From the NCBI GenBank assembly GCA_964596375.1, contig CAZQTO010000017.1:1-24809 (forward strand): a DNA stretch of 24,809 nucleotides, written 5' to 3'. The notes beneath the pieces were generated by a model, which saw only the letters and a list, made by a program, of their open reading frames with translations, ran no database searches and was not told where the DNA came from. Position 1 is the first letter of the stretch, and every line of letters starts with the position of its first letter. This stretch comes from UBA1543 sp964596375 (GTDB lineage: Bacteria; Pseudomonadota; Zetaproteobacteria; Mariprofundales; Mariprofundaceae). This document shows positions 14,981 through 23,781 of the stretch, piece after piece. The translations under genes and the position numbers were made by a program.

Positions 14981-16216
14981 TCACCCTTCGTCCCCAAACC
15001 ACTGCCGCACCTTGCCCCACATGCGACCGAGCACCGATGGCCCGCCGCGACCCACGGCCACCGACGATGTCTGCCGATAGTTATGACCGTATCTAATCAG
15101 GCCGACACCAGTGGCATACATCGGGCTGGACACCACGTCCACCAAGCCACCGACGCCATCCGGCCGGCCCATGCGCACCGGCATGTCGAAAATTTCCTCG
15201 GCCAGCTCGACCATACCTTCCAGCAAACTGCTTCCTCCGGTAATCACCAGGCCTGCTGCCAGCAGTTCCTGATAACCGGAACGGGTCAGCTCCGCCTTGA
15301 CCAGTTCATACAACTCTTCCACCCGGGGCTCGAGAATCTGTGCCATGACCTGCCTCGGCATCGGCCGGGGCGGACGGCCGCCAACACTGGGGATTTCAAT
15401 CATGTCTTCGGGAGACACCATCGACACCATGCAGGCACCGTATTTGCGTTTGAGATGATCCGCCTCGCGGGCACTGGTGCGCAGGCCCACGACCAGATCG
15501 TTGGTCAGGTGGTCGCCACCGATTGGAATCACCGAGGTGTGGCGGATTGCACCGTCGAGGAACACAGCGATATCGCAAGTGCCTCCGCCGATATCCACCA
15601 GTGCAACGCCGATATCTTTCTCATCCTGAGCCAGCACAGCCTCACTGGAAGCCACCTGCTCAAGCACCATATCGGCAACATCCAAACCGCAGCGATTGCA
15701 GCATTTGATGATATTCTGTGCCGAAGAAACAGCACCCGTGACGATATGCACCTTCACTTCCAGACGCACACCGCTCATGCCGATGGGCTCGCGGATACCG
15801 TCCTGCGCATCAATGATGTATTCCTGCGGCAGAATATGCAGGATTTTCTGGTCGGCCGGAATCTTCATTGCACGCGCTGCATCAACCACGCGATCCACGT
15901 CCTCGGAGGTCACTTCCCCACCCTTGGTCGCTACCACGCCGTGGCTGTTGTAACCGCGAATATGTGAACCGGCAATGCCCGTGAACACCGACTTGATTTC
16001 GATACCAGCCATGAGTTCGGCTTCTTCCACTGCCAAACGAATGGATTCCACCGTGCTCTCGATGTTGACCACCACACCCTTGCGCAGACCGCGCGACGGA
16101 TGGGTGCCAATGCCGATCACATCCAGCCTGCCATCCGGCCCGGCCTCCGCGACCACGCAGGCAATCTTGCTGGTACCTATATCAAGGCCGACAAATATTT
16201 GTTCGTGCTTGGACAT
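14981..16216 (-). CDS. ftsA: Cell division protein FtsA
   Basis: FtsA is the actin-like ATPase that tethers FtsZ filaments to the inner membrane. The 411-residue protein has the phosphate 1 motif FVGLDIGTSKIACVV near residue 8, phosphate 2 as ALVDIGGGTCDIAVF, and the adenosine-side motif VITGGSSLLEGM. It ends in an amphipathic helix (VLGRMWGKVRQWFGDEG), the expected membrane-targeting sequence. The start ATG at 16216 shares one base with the ftsQ stop (TAATG) and has GGAGG about 9 nt upstream inside the ftsQ end. Length and motifs are normal. Confidence 0.97.
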   Translation of the reverse strand: MSKHEQIFVGLDIGTSKIACVVAEAGPDGRLDVIGIGTHPSRGLRKGVVVNIESTVESIRLAVEEAELMAGIEIKSVFTGIAGSHIRGYNSHGVVATKGGEVTSEDVDRVVDAARAMKIPADQKILHILPQEYIIDAQDGIREPIGMSGVRLEVKVHIVTGAVSSAQNIIKCCNRCGLDVADMVLEQVASSEAVLAQDEKDIGVALVDIGGGTCDIAVFLDGAIRHTSVIPIGGDHLTNDLVVGLRTSAREADHLKRKYGACMVSMVSPEDMIEIPSVGGRPPRPMPRQVMAQILEPRVEELYELVKAELTRSGYQELLAAGLVITGGSSLLEGMVELAEEIFDMPVRMGRPDGVGGLVDVVSSPMYATGVGLIRYGHNYRQTSSVAVGRGGPSVLGRMWGKVRQWFGDEG

Positions 16217-16974
16217 TATACCATGCCTCCAAGTTTTGATTTGCGTATATACCAGCGTGTTGTGGCGCGCACATCGATGCGCCAGTCGCCATTCTTCCAG
16301 CGGCTGTCCTGCATCAGGGCAATCACCTGGTCCATGCGCTGCGCTGCGTTTACATCTCGCGGCAGAAGCCAGCAGCGCCCACGGTCGAAATTCAATTTCC
16401 AGCCATCATCTTCACTGATCCATTCACTCAGACGGGCATAACTCGCCGTATCCACCTGCTTCAGCTTAAGCAGCAAGGCAACACCGGCATCCAATTCATC
16501 CGCCTCAACGCGCAACAACGGTAAATCAAGCACCTCGCCGGCCTTAAGCGCCCGATATGCGGCCCCCTGTCCATCAACCAGCTGTACCGTGCCCTGTGTA
16601 TTGCGCCACAAAGCAACAGGCATGCGCATGGTCGCCGCAATCTCCAGCCTGTCTGGCAAACGGCGAGCAATATTCACCTCAGCCAGATCCGGCATGCTGC
16701 TTAACAGGTGCCTGCGAAGTCGCGCTGGCCAGGCATGCACAAGATCGAGTGGTTGCAGCTCTTTCAAGCGTTCATCCATGGTATTTTCCAAGGACTCGGG
16801 CAGACCACGGATCTGCCATGATTTCACCACCAGGGCCTGATTGAACCACCATCCGGCCACGGCAAATAGCCCAATCAAGGACATCAAGGCCAAGCCGCGC
16901 AAGGTGCCGTTGAGCAGCGTTCTGACCGGCACAGGCGAGCGGGCTGGGCTGCGACGACGATTCGTCTGCCTCAT
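16216..16974 (-). CDS. ftsQ: Cell division protein FtsQ
   Basis: FtsQ is a bitopic inner-membrane divisome protein that links FtsB/FtsL to the early division proteins. The 252-residue product has a short basic cytoplasmic tail (RQTNRRRSPARS), one transmembrane helix at about residues 27 to 45, then a POTRA domain (about 50 to 120, SWQIRGLPESL onwards) and the FtsQ/DivIB beta domain to the end. The frame is open upstream, but the ATG at 16974 lies directly behind GAAGGAGGAGAGG and overlaps the ddl stop as ATGA, so it is clearly the start. Sequence conservation in this family is low; the call rests on architecture and on the place between ddl and ftsA. Confidence 0.94.
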   Translation of the reverse strand: MRQTNRRRSPARSPVPVRTLLNGTLRGLALMSLIGLFAVAGWWFNQALVVKSWQIRGLPESLENTMDERLKELQPLDLVHAWPARLRRHLLSSMPDLAEVNIARRLPDRLEIAATMRMPVALWRNTQGTVQLVDGQGAAYRALKAGEVLDLPLLRVEADELDAGVALLLKLKQVDTASYARLSEWISEDDGWKLNFDRGRCWLLPRDVNAAQRMDQVIALMQDSRWKNGDWRIDVRATTRWYIRKSKLGGMV

Positions 16975-17885
16975 GCCTCTCCTCCTTCGCCTGGCGCACA
17001 GACGCCCGATTTCAAGGCCGCCATCTGCAGCATACGCAGGCACAAGGCTTCAAAATCCATCCCCGCCGCCGCTGCCGATTTGGGCAGCAGGCTCGTTTCC
17101 GTCATGCCGGGAATGGTATTGATCTCAAGCACAAGCGGCTCACCACCATCAGTCACAATCATGTCCACACGCGGTGCCCCAGCGCAACCGGTCACCTGCA
17201 CGGCCTGTTCGGCGCGCTGCATGCACAGGCCTAGGGTTTCCGCCGGCACCCGGGCCGGGCAGAAGTACTCGGTGGCGCCTGTCGTATATTTTGAGTTGTA
17301 GTCATAGACCCCGGATTTCGGTGCAACTTCAACCGGCGGCAATGCCTCGCCACCCAATACCGTCACCGCAACCTCAACGCCTTTGGCCGGCATTTCAGCC
17401 ATCCAGCCACTCGCATCACTGATATTCAAGGCCTGCCAGTCGGCGACATTGTTCAGCAGGTGCAGGCCAACACTTGAGCCCTCGGCAACAGGCTTGATGA
17501 ATACCGGATAACGCAGCGGTCCATTTTCGCCAATGGGAACGTCCACCGGCACCTTGATGCCGGAACGCTGCAAAACCGCCTTGCACAGATCCTTGTCCAT
17601 GCACAGGCCGGAGGCGGTCACCCCTGAACCGGTGTATGGAATGCGCATGATTTCCAGCAAGCCCTGCACACAACCGTCTTCACCCCAGCAACCATGCAGA
17701 GCGATAAAGGCGATATTGATGTCGGCATCCTGGATCTGCTTCACCCAGTCGGTGGTAAGATCGAGCCCCACGGCATCCATGCCGCTGCGCGTAAGTGCTG
17801 CCAGCACAGCCTTGCCGGAGCGCAGGGAAATCTCGCGCTCGCTGGATACGCCGCCCATCAGCACACCAACCTTAGGGCCACTCAT
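16971..17885 (-). CDS. ddl: D-alanine--D-alanine ligase
   Basis: Ddl joins two D-alanines with ATP to supply the dipeptide that MurF adds to the peptidoglycan precursor. The 304-residue DdlB-type protein starts with VGVLMGGVSSEREISLRSG, has HGCWGEDGCVQGLLE near residue 64, the ATP-grasp lysine region FIKPVAEGSSVG, and the C-terminal metal-binding block LEINTIPGMTETSLLPKSA. The ATG at 17885 overlaps the murB stop as ATGA and has GGGAGGG just upstream. Its place between murB and ftsQ is the standard dcw position for DdlB. Confidence 0.97.
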   Translation of the reverse strand: MSGPKVGVLMGGVSSEREISLRSGKAVLAALTRSGMDAVGLDLTTDWVKQIQDADINIAFIALHGCWGEDGCVQGLLEIMRIPYTGSGVTASGLCMDKDLCKAVLQRSGIKVPVDVPIGENGPLRYPVFIKPVAEGSSVGLHLLNNVADWQALNISDASGWMAEMPAKGVEVAVTVLGGEALPPVEVAPKSGVYDYNSKYTTGATEYFCPARVPAETLGLCMQRAEQAVQVTGCAGAPRVDMIVTDGGEPLVLEINTIPGMTETSLLPKSAAAAGMDFEALCLRMLQMAALKSGVCAPGEGGEA

Positions 17886-18775
17886 ACTTGCCCTCCCAGC
17901 ATGCGTACTTCCGGCTCAAGATGAACCCCGAACTTCTTTTCAACACTTTCCTGCGCCAGATGAATCAGGGCCAACACATCATTGCTTGAAGCGGAATCTT
18001 CATTGACAATGAAATTGGCATGCTTGGCGGAGATACTCGCGCCGCCGATGCGATGCCCCTTCAATCCAGCTGCTTCAATCAGGCGTGCGGCATGATCCCC
18101 CGGTGGATTCTTGAACACCGAACCACAATTCGGCAGATCCAATGGCTGCGTCCGGCCGCGGGTCGTGCGCATCTGGCGAATGCGCTCGCGCACGGCCTCT
18201 CCATCGTCTTCTTGTAACTCAAACTCTGCCGACACAACCAGAGAACCATACGGAAGTTTTGTATGGCGGTAGGCCATTTCCAACTCGGAGGCCTGTAACT
18301 CCTGCTTTTCGCCATCGCGTCGAACCACATGAATACGCGTCAGGCAATCTGCGATCTGCTGCCCGAACGCACCGGCATTCATCGCTACGCCACCGCCGAT
18401 ATCGCCCGGCACCGTTGCCATAAACTCGAGTCCTGTCAGGCCATGATCGGCGCAGATGCGCGTCACACGACTCATGCGCACACCGCACTCGGCAGTCAGC
18501 GTGGTACCATTGACCTGGATGTGGTTCAGGTTACTCAAATCCAGGACCACGCCCGGAAACCCGCTGTCCGGCGGTAGCAGATTGCTTCCCCGGCCAAGCG
18601 GTAACAAAGCAATATCTGCCGGGATACACAGCATTGCCGCACACAGGGATTCCTGATTGTCCGGGCGGAAGAACCAGCGAGCCGGACCACCCACACCCAA
18701 AGTGGTATGACCGGACAAGGGCTCATTCTCGGTGCATGCACCATAGCCCTGGAGGATTTTCATCCAATCGCTCAT
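17882..18775 (-). CDS. murB: UDP-N-acetylenolpyruvoylglucosamine reductase
   Basis: MurB is the FAD enzyme that reduces UDP-GlcNAc-enolpyruvate to UDP-MurNAc with NADPH. The 297-residue length places it with the shorter type II enzymes rather than the 342-residue E. coli type I form. FAD-binding features are TTLGVGGPARWF near residue 24, LPLGRGSNLL near 58 and the VPGDIGGGVAMNAGAFG block at 122 to 138. R170 in AYRHT and S219 in NCGSVFKNP are the expected catalytic residues, with the acidic EPEV near the C-terminus. It overlaps murC and ddl by ATGA on both sides. Confidence 0.97.
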   Translation of the reverse strand: MSDWMKILQGYGACTENEPLSGHTTLGVGGPARWFFRPDNQESLCAAMLCIPADIALLPLGRGSNLLPPDSGFPGVVLDLSNLNHIQVNGTTLTAECGVRMSRVTRICADHGLTGLEFMATVPGDIGGGVAMNAGAFGQQIADCLTRIHVVRRDGEKQELQASELEMAYRHTKLPYGSLVVSAEFELQEDDGEAVRERIRQMRTTRGRTQPLDLPNCGSVFKNPPGDHAARLIEAAGLKGHRIGGASISAKHANFIVNEDSASSNDVLALIHLAQESVEKKFGVHLEPEVRMLGGQV

Positions 18776-20154
18776 TGCGGCTTCTCCCGCAAATCACGCC
18801 GCAGGGATGCGGCCAATCCACCGATGGAGCCGGCTCCCATGAGCAGCACAATGCGCCCTTCGGCCAACCCGCTGATGGCAATATCGCGCGCCTCGTTCAA
18901 ATCAGCGCAGCAACGTACATTGCGATGTCCGCGCTGCTGCATGCCGGCAACCATCACCTCGCTGCTCACAGCCTCTATCGCTTTCTCGCCAGCCGCATAA
19001 ATCGGCAACAGTACCACCTCGGCAGCATCGTCGAAGGCCCCAAGAAACTCATTCATCAGATCGCGGCTGCGCGTGTAACGATGCGGCTGAAACAGCACCA
19101 GCACATCTGCATCCGGCCAGCTAAGGCGAGCTGTGGTCAGGGTGGCCATCACTTCAGCCGGATGATGGCCGTAATCATCCACCAAGGTCCCGCCGCCGAT
19201 TTGCACGCTCTGGAATCGCCGCTGGATACCGGAAAAGGATTCCATACCGCGACAAATGGTTGGCATATCCATGCCCAACTCGTACAGCACTGCCACTGCA
19301 GCCAGCGCATTCTCCGCATTGTGAGGACCGGGCATGGACAGACGGAAACTGACCTGCTGCTTACTGCCTATATGGCCGAAGGTGATGCTCTGCCCGCCGG
19401 CCTGCGGCACATCTTCGATGATATGGAAATCCGCCTGCGGGCTACGTCCGTAGGTCGTGACTGCCTTGTGCAGGTCATCGCGCAGCAGAGCGACATTGGG
19501 ATGCTCGTGATGCAGCACCACGCGCCCATAGAAAGGCACGGATGAAACAAACTGCCGGAAGGCGGCAAGCAGATGATCGAAATCGCCGTAGTGGTCGAGA
19601 TGCTCCGGATCGATATTGCTGACCACGGCAATCACCGGCGACAGCCGCAGGAAGGAGCCGTCACTCTCGTCGGCTTCGGCAACCAGAAAAGGGCTCTCAC
19701 CAAGCCTGGCATTATCGCCACTGGCAATCAGGCGTCCGCCAATCACATAGGTCGGATCAAGCCCTGCCACTTCCATGCCATGGGCGATCAGCGAGGTGAT
19801 TGTTGTCTTGCCATGACTGCCGGCCACAGCGATGCCCTGCTTCATACGCATCAGCTCGGCCAGCATCTCGGCACGCGGAATCACTGGAATGCCGCGGGCA
19901 TGCGCCTCTGCAATCTCCGCATTGTCGGAAGCTATGGCCGTGGAAGCGACCACCACCTGTGCCACCCCCAACTGCCCGGCTGCATGACCAACGAACACGT
20001 TGATTCCCAGCGAACGGAGCCGCTCCACATTGGGGCTCTCGGCAGCATCCGAGCCCTGCACTGTATATCCCTGATTATGTAGAACTTCGGCAATACCACT
20101 CATACCGATACCACCGATGCCGGTGAAATGAATGCACTGTATGCGTCCCTTCAT
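18772..20154 (-). CDS. murC: UDP-N-acetylmuramate--L-alanine ligase
   Basis: MurC adds the first stem-peptide residue, L-alanine, to UDP-MurNAc using ATP. The 460-residue protein opens with the UDP-binding HFTGIGGIGMSGIAEVL, has the ATP loop AGSHGKTT at 111 to 118, the EADESDGSFL block and the DDYGHHPAE motif of MurC-type ligases. The frame is open six codons further, but the ATG at 20154 overlaps the murG stop (ATGA) and has GGAGGTG eight bases upstream. The order murG-murC-murB matches other dcw clusters. Confidence 0.97.
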   Translation of the reverse strand: MKGRIQCIHFTGIGGIGMSGIAEVLHNQGYTVQGSDAAESPNVERLRSLGINVFVGHAAGQLGVAQVVVASTAIASDNAEIAEAHARGIPVIPRAEMLAELMRMKQGIAVAGSHGKTTITSLIAHGMEVAGLDPTYVIGGRLIASGDNARLGESPFLVAEADESDGSFLRLSPVIAVVSNIDPEHLDHYGDFDHLLAAFRQFVSSVPFYGRVVLHHEHPNVALLRDDLHKAVTTYGRSPQADFHIIEDVPQAGGQSITFGHIGSKQQVSFRLSMPGPHNAENALAAVAVLYELGMDMPTICRGMESFSGIQRRFQSVQIGGGTLVDDYGHHPAEVMATLTTARLSWPDADVLVLFQPHRYTRSRDLMNEFLGAFDDAAEVVLLPIYAAGEKAIEAVSSEVMVAGMQQRGHRNVRCCADLNEARDIAISGLAEGRIVLLMGAGSIGGLAASLRRDLREKPQ

Positions 20155-21263
20155 GCCGCCACCTCCAGCCAACGACCCAGCACATTCAACATGCGCTCCT
20201 CGCTGTCGGCAGGCTGTGCATCATGCGCAGCAGCGCTCATTTTCTTGAGCCTGCGGGTATTGAAAAGAAGGTCGCCGATCAATCCGGCCAGCCGCCCCTC
20301 ACTCAGGCTATGCTGCTCAATCAGCACCGCAGCACCGGCTGCGCGCAATACTGCGGCGTTATGATACTGGTGATTATCGGCTGCCTGCGGCAGCGGCACA
20401 AAGATCGATGGCAGGCCGACAACCGCCGCCTCACACACCGTCATGGCGCCGGAACGGGCCAACATCAAATCAGCTTCGGCATACAGGGCCGGCATATCAC
20501 GACAGAAATCGAGCACCTCGGCATCCACGCCAGCCTGTGCATAAGCATCAACCAGCGGGGCTACGCGATCCACGGCGCCAGCTACATGCGTCACGCGGAA
20601 TACATGCCCTGCTTCGCGCAGCAAGCGGCATGCTCCGGGCAAGGTGGCATTGAGTATCTGCGCCCCCTGCGAGCCGCCCAGCACAATCAGATGCGGCAAG
20701 GGGTGTGCCTTGGGTCTGGTTTGACGGATTTTCTGTGCAACCAGATTGCCAGTGAACTCGCACTTCGCCTTGGGCAAGCGGGCTGCTGCTGCCGCAAAAC
20801 CGAGCAACACAACATTGCTGAATCCGGCCAGTTTGCGATTGACCATGCCCGGGACCGCATTCTGTTCGTATAACACCACTGGAATTCGCCTAAGAAAGGC
20901 GGCCAGAACGCCAGCCACACTTGCATAGCCGCCAACGCCAACCACCAGTTGTGGCTTAACAGGACGCCACTGCCGCCAGATACTGAACACCGCACACGGC
21001 AACTCCCAAAGCAGCACGCGCAGCTTCTGCGCCATACCTGCCCCCTGCACGCTGTGCATACTCAGAAGCAGCACTTCTTCCCCTCGCTCGGGCAGCAGTT
21101 TCGCCTCAAGACCGCGCTGCGCACCAATAAAAGACACATGTGCATCGGGCCAACGACGACGAACCGCATCTGCCAGAGCCAGCGCCGGAAACACATGACC
21201 CCCTGTGCCGCCGCCGGCGATGCACAGCTGCCTGCCTGCAAGGCTATGGCTCATGCCGCTCAT
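20151..21263 (-). CDS. murG: Lipid II synthase, UDP-GlcNAc transferase MurG
   Basis: MurG is the peripheral inner-membrane glycosyltransferase that converts lipid I to lipid II. The 370-residue protein has the N-terminal loop CIAGGGTGGHVFPALAL, the second glycine loop GVGGYASVAG, the interdomain block YEQNAVPGMVNRKL, and the C-terminal UDP-binding LGGSQGAQILN followed by RSGAMTVCEA. A basic and hydrophobic patch for membrane contact is expected around residues 80 to 110. The start is set at the ATG at 21263, which overlaps the ftsW stop (ATGA); an in-frame ATG at 21254 is an alternative. The open frame further upstream lies inside the ftsW tail. Confidence 0.97.
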   Translation of the reverse strand: MSGMSHSLAGRQLCIAGGGTGGHVFPALALADAVRRRWPDAHVSFIGAQRGLEAKLLPERGEEVLLLSMHSVQGAGMAQKLRVLLWELPCAVFSIWRQWRPVKPQLVVGVGGYASVAGVLAAFLRRIPVVLYEQNAVPGMVNRKLAGFSNVVLLGFAAAAARLPKAKCEFTGNLVAQKIRQTRPKAHPLPHLIVLGGSQGAQILNATLPGACRLLREAGHVFRVTHVAGAVDRVAPLVDAYAQAGVDAEVLDFCRDMPALYAEADLMLARSGAMTVCEAAVVGLPSIFVPLPQAADNHQYHNAAVLRAAGAAVLIEQHSLSEGRLAGLIGDLLFNTRRLKKMSAAAHDAQPADSEERMLNVLGRWLEVAA

Positions 21264-22423
21264 ACCCTTGCCTCGCTGCGCTTGCCGGCACCACGACGCG
21301 TTGCGCAAGCCTTCTCGCGGTGCGCATTCATCGGCTGATGGCGCTGTACGGAAAAAATCAGGCCAAGCAGGATACAGGAGCCGAACAATGCGCTGCCCCC
21401 ATAAGACATCAGCGGCATTGGCATACCCTTGGTCGGTATCACACCCATGGCCGCACCCAGGTTAATGAAAAAGGTCGTGGCCAACAGCGTGACGCAGCCC
21501 ACCACCACCAGACGCTGGAACACATCGGGAACCTTGCGGGCCAGTTGCATGCCGCGCAGCAGCAGCACACCGAAAAGCAGGATCAGCCCGAACATGCCCG
21601 GCATACCGAGCTCCTCGCCGATCACAGCGGATATAAAATCAGTGAATGGCTCGGGCAGATAAAACAGCTTCTGCACGCCCTGCCCGAGACCGGCGCCATG
21701 CACACCACCCACGCCGAAGGCCACCATCGACTGCAAGAGCTGATAACCACTACCCAGCGGATCAGCCCATGGATCGACAAAGCTCAGGAATCGCTTCACC
21801 CGGTATGGCTCGGCCAGCATAATCACCACGCCAACCGGCAGCACACTGCCAACCGTCAGCAGTAGATGCCTGAGCGGCACACCGCCGACAAACCACATGC
21901 TGAAACACAGCGCCACAAGCAAGGCCGAACTGCCGAAATCAGGTTGCAGCAAAAGCAGTACAACAGCCACGCCAAGCACCACCATCATCGGCGCAACCCC
22001 GGTAGAGAAATTCTTCATTCGATCCGGAAACGCTGTCATATAATAAGCCATGTAGATGACAACCACAGGCTTGAGCAACTCTACCGGCTGCAGAGTCAAA
22101 CCGAGCAGTGAATACCAACGTCGCGCACCATTAATTTCCGAACCAATGCCCGGAATCAACACCAAAACCATCATCAGAATCGCCAGACCCAAAAGCGGCA
22201 TCACCATGGCCCGCCACCAATCCACATCAACACGCGACACTGCCCACATCAGGACAAGACCCACAGGCACATACACAGCCCAGTGGCCGATAATGCGATA
22301 GGCGTCGCCGTAGCGCACAGCGGAAATGCTCATGCTGGAGCTGGCTACCATCAGAAGACTGGCGGCAAGCATGGCAAGCACGCAGGTCAGCATGACCGGA
22401 TCCAGTGGAGGCAAGCGCTTCAT
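21260..22423 (-). CDS. ftsW: Septal peptidoglycan polymerase FtsW (SEDS family)
   Basis: FtsW is the multi-pass SEDS glycosyltransferase that polymerises lipid II at the septum together with PBP3/FtsI. The 387-residue protein has about ten hydrophobic helices. Family motifs are NGARRWYSLLGLTLQPVELLK near residue 120, LQPDFGSSALL with the conserved Asp near 175, then GSGYQLLQS, the IGEELG motif, and the PTKGMPMPLMSYGGSA block near the last helix. The cytoplasmic tail is short and basic. It overlaps murD upstream and murG downstream by ATGA, and its position between these genes favours FtsW over RodA. Confidence 0.97.
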   Translation of the reverse strand: MKRLPPLDPVMLTCVLAMLAASLLMVASSSMSISAVRYGDAYRIIGHWAVYVPVGLVLMWAVSRVDVDWWRAMVMPLLGLAILMMVLVLIPGIGSEINGARRWYSLLGLTLQPVELLKPVVVIYMAYYMTAFPDRMKNFSTGVAPMMVVLGVAVVLLLLQPDFGSSALLVALCFSMWFVGGVPLRHLLLTVGSVLPVGVVIMLAEPYRVKRFLSFVDPWADPLGSGYQLLQSMVAFGVGGVHGAGLGQGVQKLFYLPEPFTDFISAVIGEELGMPGMFGLILLFGVLLLRGMQLARKVPDVFQRLVVVGCVTLLATTFFINLGAAMGVIPTKGMPMPLMSYGGSALFGSCILLGLIFSVQRHQPMNAHREKACATRRGAGKRSEARV

Positions 22424-23781
22424 GGCTTCTTCTCCAGCGCAACTACAGCATCACAAAAGCTTCTGCCACGATCAGCATAATCCCTGAACTGATCCATGCT
22501 GGCAGCGGCAGGGCTTAGCAGCACCGGAAGAGCCAAACTGCTTTTGCCTGCCTGAGCCACAGCTTCATCGATATTCGTTACCACACGGTAGGGGACACCC
22601 GACTCCTCCAGCAGTGCTGCAAAGGGCTTGGTATCCACACCGATCACCAATGCCAGTGCCACATGCTCTTGCACGCTGGACAGCATGGGCATCAGCCCCA
22701 AGCCCTTGGTCAGACCGCCGCAAACCCAGATAACCTTGTCGAACGAATTCAAAGCCGCCACTGCAGCATCCGGATTGGTTGCCTTGGAATCATCATACCA
22801 GCTTTTGCCCGCCACATTCCCGACATAACGCAGGCGGTGATCCAGGCCGCGGAAGGCAGTCAGCGCCTCGGTAATCACGCTTTGCGAAACGCCGGAATCC
22901 GATGCCGCCTGCGCTGCAACTGCCAGATTGATGTGCTGATGCTCACCGCGCACCCGCACCTGATCAATGGCAACCTGATGTTTCCTGCCATCGCAGGTCC
23001 AAAAAATATGCCGAGCCCCGGGCTCTCCGAACAAGCCGGCATCGGCCTCAGCGCAATCATTCACCGGCCCGAAGCGGCGTACATGCACGCCCCTTTCACC
23101 CAGACTCCAGGCCAGATCGTTCCAGTGCGTATCCAAAGGCAGCATGGCAATATCGCCATGACTCTGCTGCTCAAACAGGCGCACCTTGGCTGCTTCATAT
23201 TCTGCCATATCGGCATGCATATCGGCGTGGTCCGGTTGAATATTGAGCAATACAGCCCAGCGCGGATGGATCCCCTGACAACGCTCAAGCTGAAAGCTCG
23301 AAAGCTCCAGAACAGCGCGGGCCGATGCCTTCTCCTTGTCCAGCATCTCCAGCATCGGTACGCCGATGTTTCCACCAACCTCCACACCTCCCGGAAGCAC
23401 TTCCAGTATCTGCCCCATCAGATGCACCACAGTGCTTTTACCGTTGGTTCCGGTCACACCGAGCAAATCACCCGAAAAATTTTCCCGGAACAAGTCCAGA
23501 TCACCGATCAGTTCAATGCCATTTTTACGTGCCTCTTCGAGCGCCGGGTGATGCCATGGAATGCCCGGGCTGACTATCAGGCGACTGAACTTTTTTAACG
23601 TCCTTACATTGAGCTTGCCGCTATGCAACTGTGCCTGAATATCTTCTGGCAGCTTTTTCATCTTCTCATCAAAACAGACAAATTCGATACCGCGCGCCGC
23701 AAGGAACCGCGCTACCGAGCAGCCGGTGCGGCCCATGCCGATGATCGCCACGTCGGAGGAGGAGGGCCGGGTGGCGATCAT
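22420..23781 (-). CDS. murD: UDP-N-acetylmuramoyl-L-alanine--D-glutamate ligase
   Basis: MurD adds D-glutamate to UDP-MurNAc-L-Ala with ATP. The 453-residue protein has an N-terminal UDP-binding Rossmann segment (VAIIGMGRTGCSVARFL), the SPGIPWHHP block, the ATP loop GVTGTNGKST at about 108 to 117, and DDSKATNPDAAVAAL in the C-terminal region. The carrier-region lysine is expected about 85 residues after the ATP loop. The start ATG at 23781 overlaps the mraY stop as ATGA; its Shine-Dalgarno is weak (AAGA), so translation probably depends on mraY. The open frame upstream is inside mraY and not counted. Confidence 0.97.
   Translation of the reverse strand: MIATRPSSSDVAIIGMGRTGCSVARFLAARGIEFVCFDEKMKKLPEDIQAQLHSGKLNVRTLKKFSRLIVSPGIPWHHPALEEARKNGIELIGDLDLFRENFSGDLLGVTGTNGKSTVVHLMGQILEVLPGGVEVGGNIGVPMLEMLDKEKASARAVLELSSFQLERCQGIHPRWAVLLNIQPDHADMHADMAEYEAAKVRLFEQQSHGDIAMLPLDTHWNDLAWSLGERGVHVRRFGPVNDCAEADAGLFGEPGARHIFWTCDGRKHQVAIDQVRVRGEHQHINLAVAAQAASDSGVSQSVITEALTAFRGLDHRLRYVGNVAGKSWYDDSKATNPDAAVAALNSFDKVIWVCGGLTKGLGLMPMLSSVQEHVALALVIGVDTKPFAALLEESGVPYRVVTNIDEAVAQAGKSSLALPVLLSPAAASMDQFRDYADRGRSFCDAVVALEKKP

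Noticed and set aside
15083..15967. 294-codon plus-strand frame opposite ftsA
   Set aside because: It is antisense to ftsA; composition and lack of any domain mark it as a shadow frame.
18634..19545. 303-codon plus-strand frame opposite murC
   Set aside because: It is antisense to murC and murB, His- and Gln-rich, and has no motif or start signal.
22663..23598. 311-codon plus-strand frame opposite murD
   Set aside because: It is a shadow of murD with the low-complexity composition of an antisense frame and no family features.
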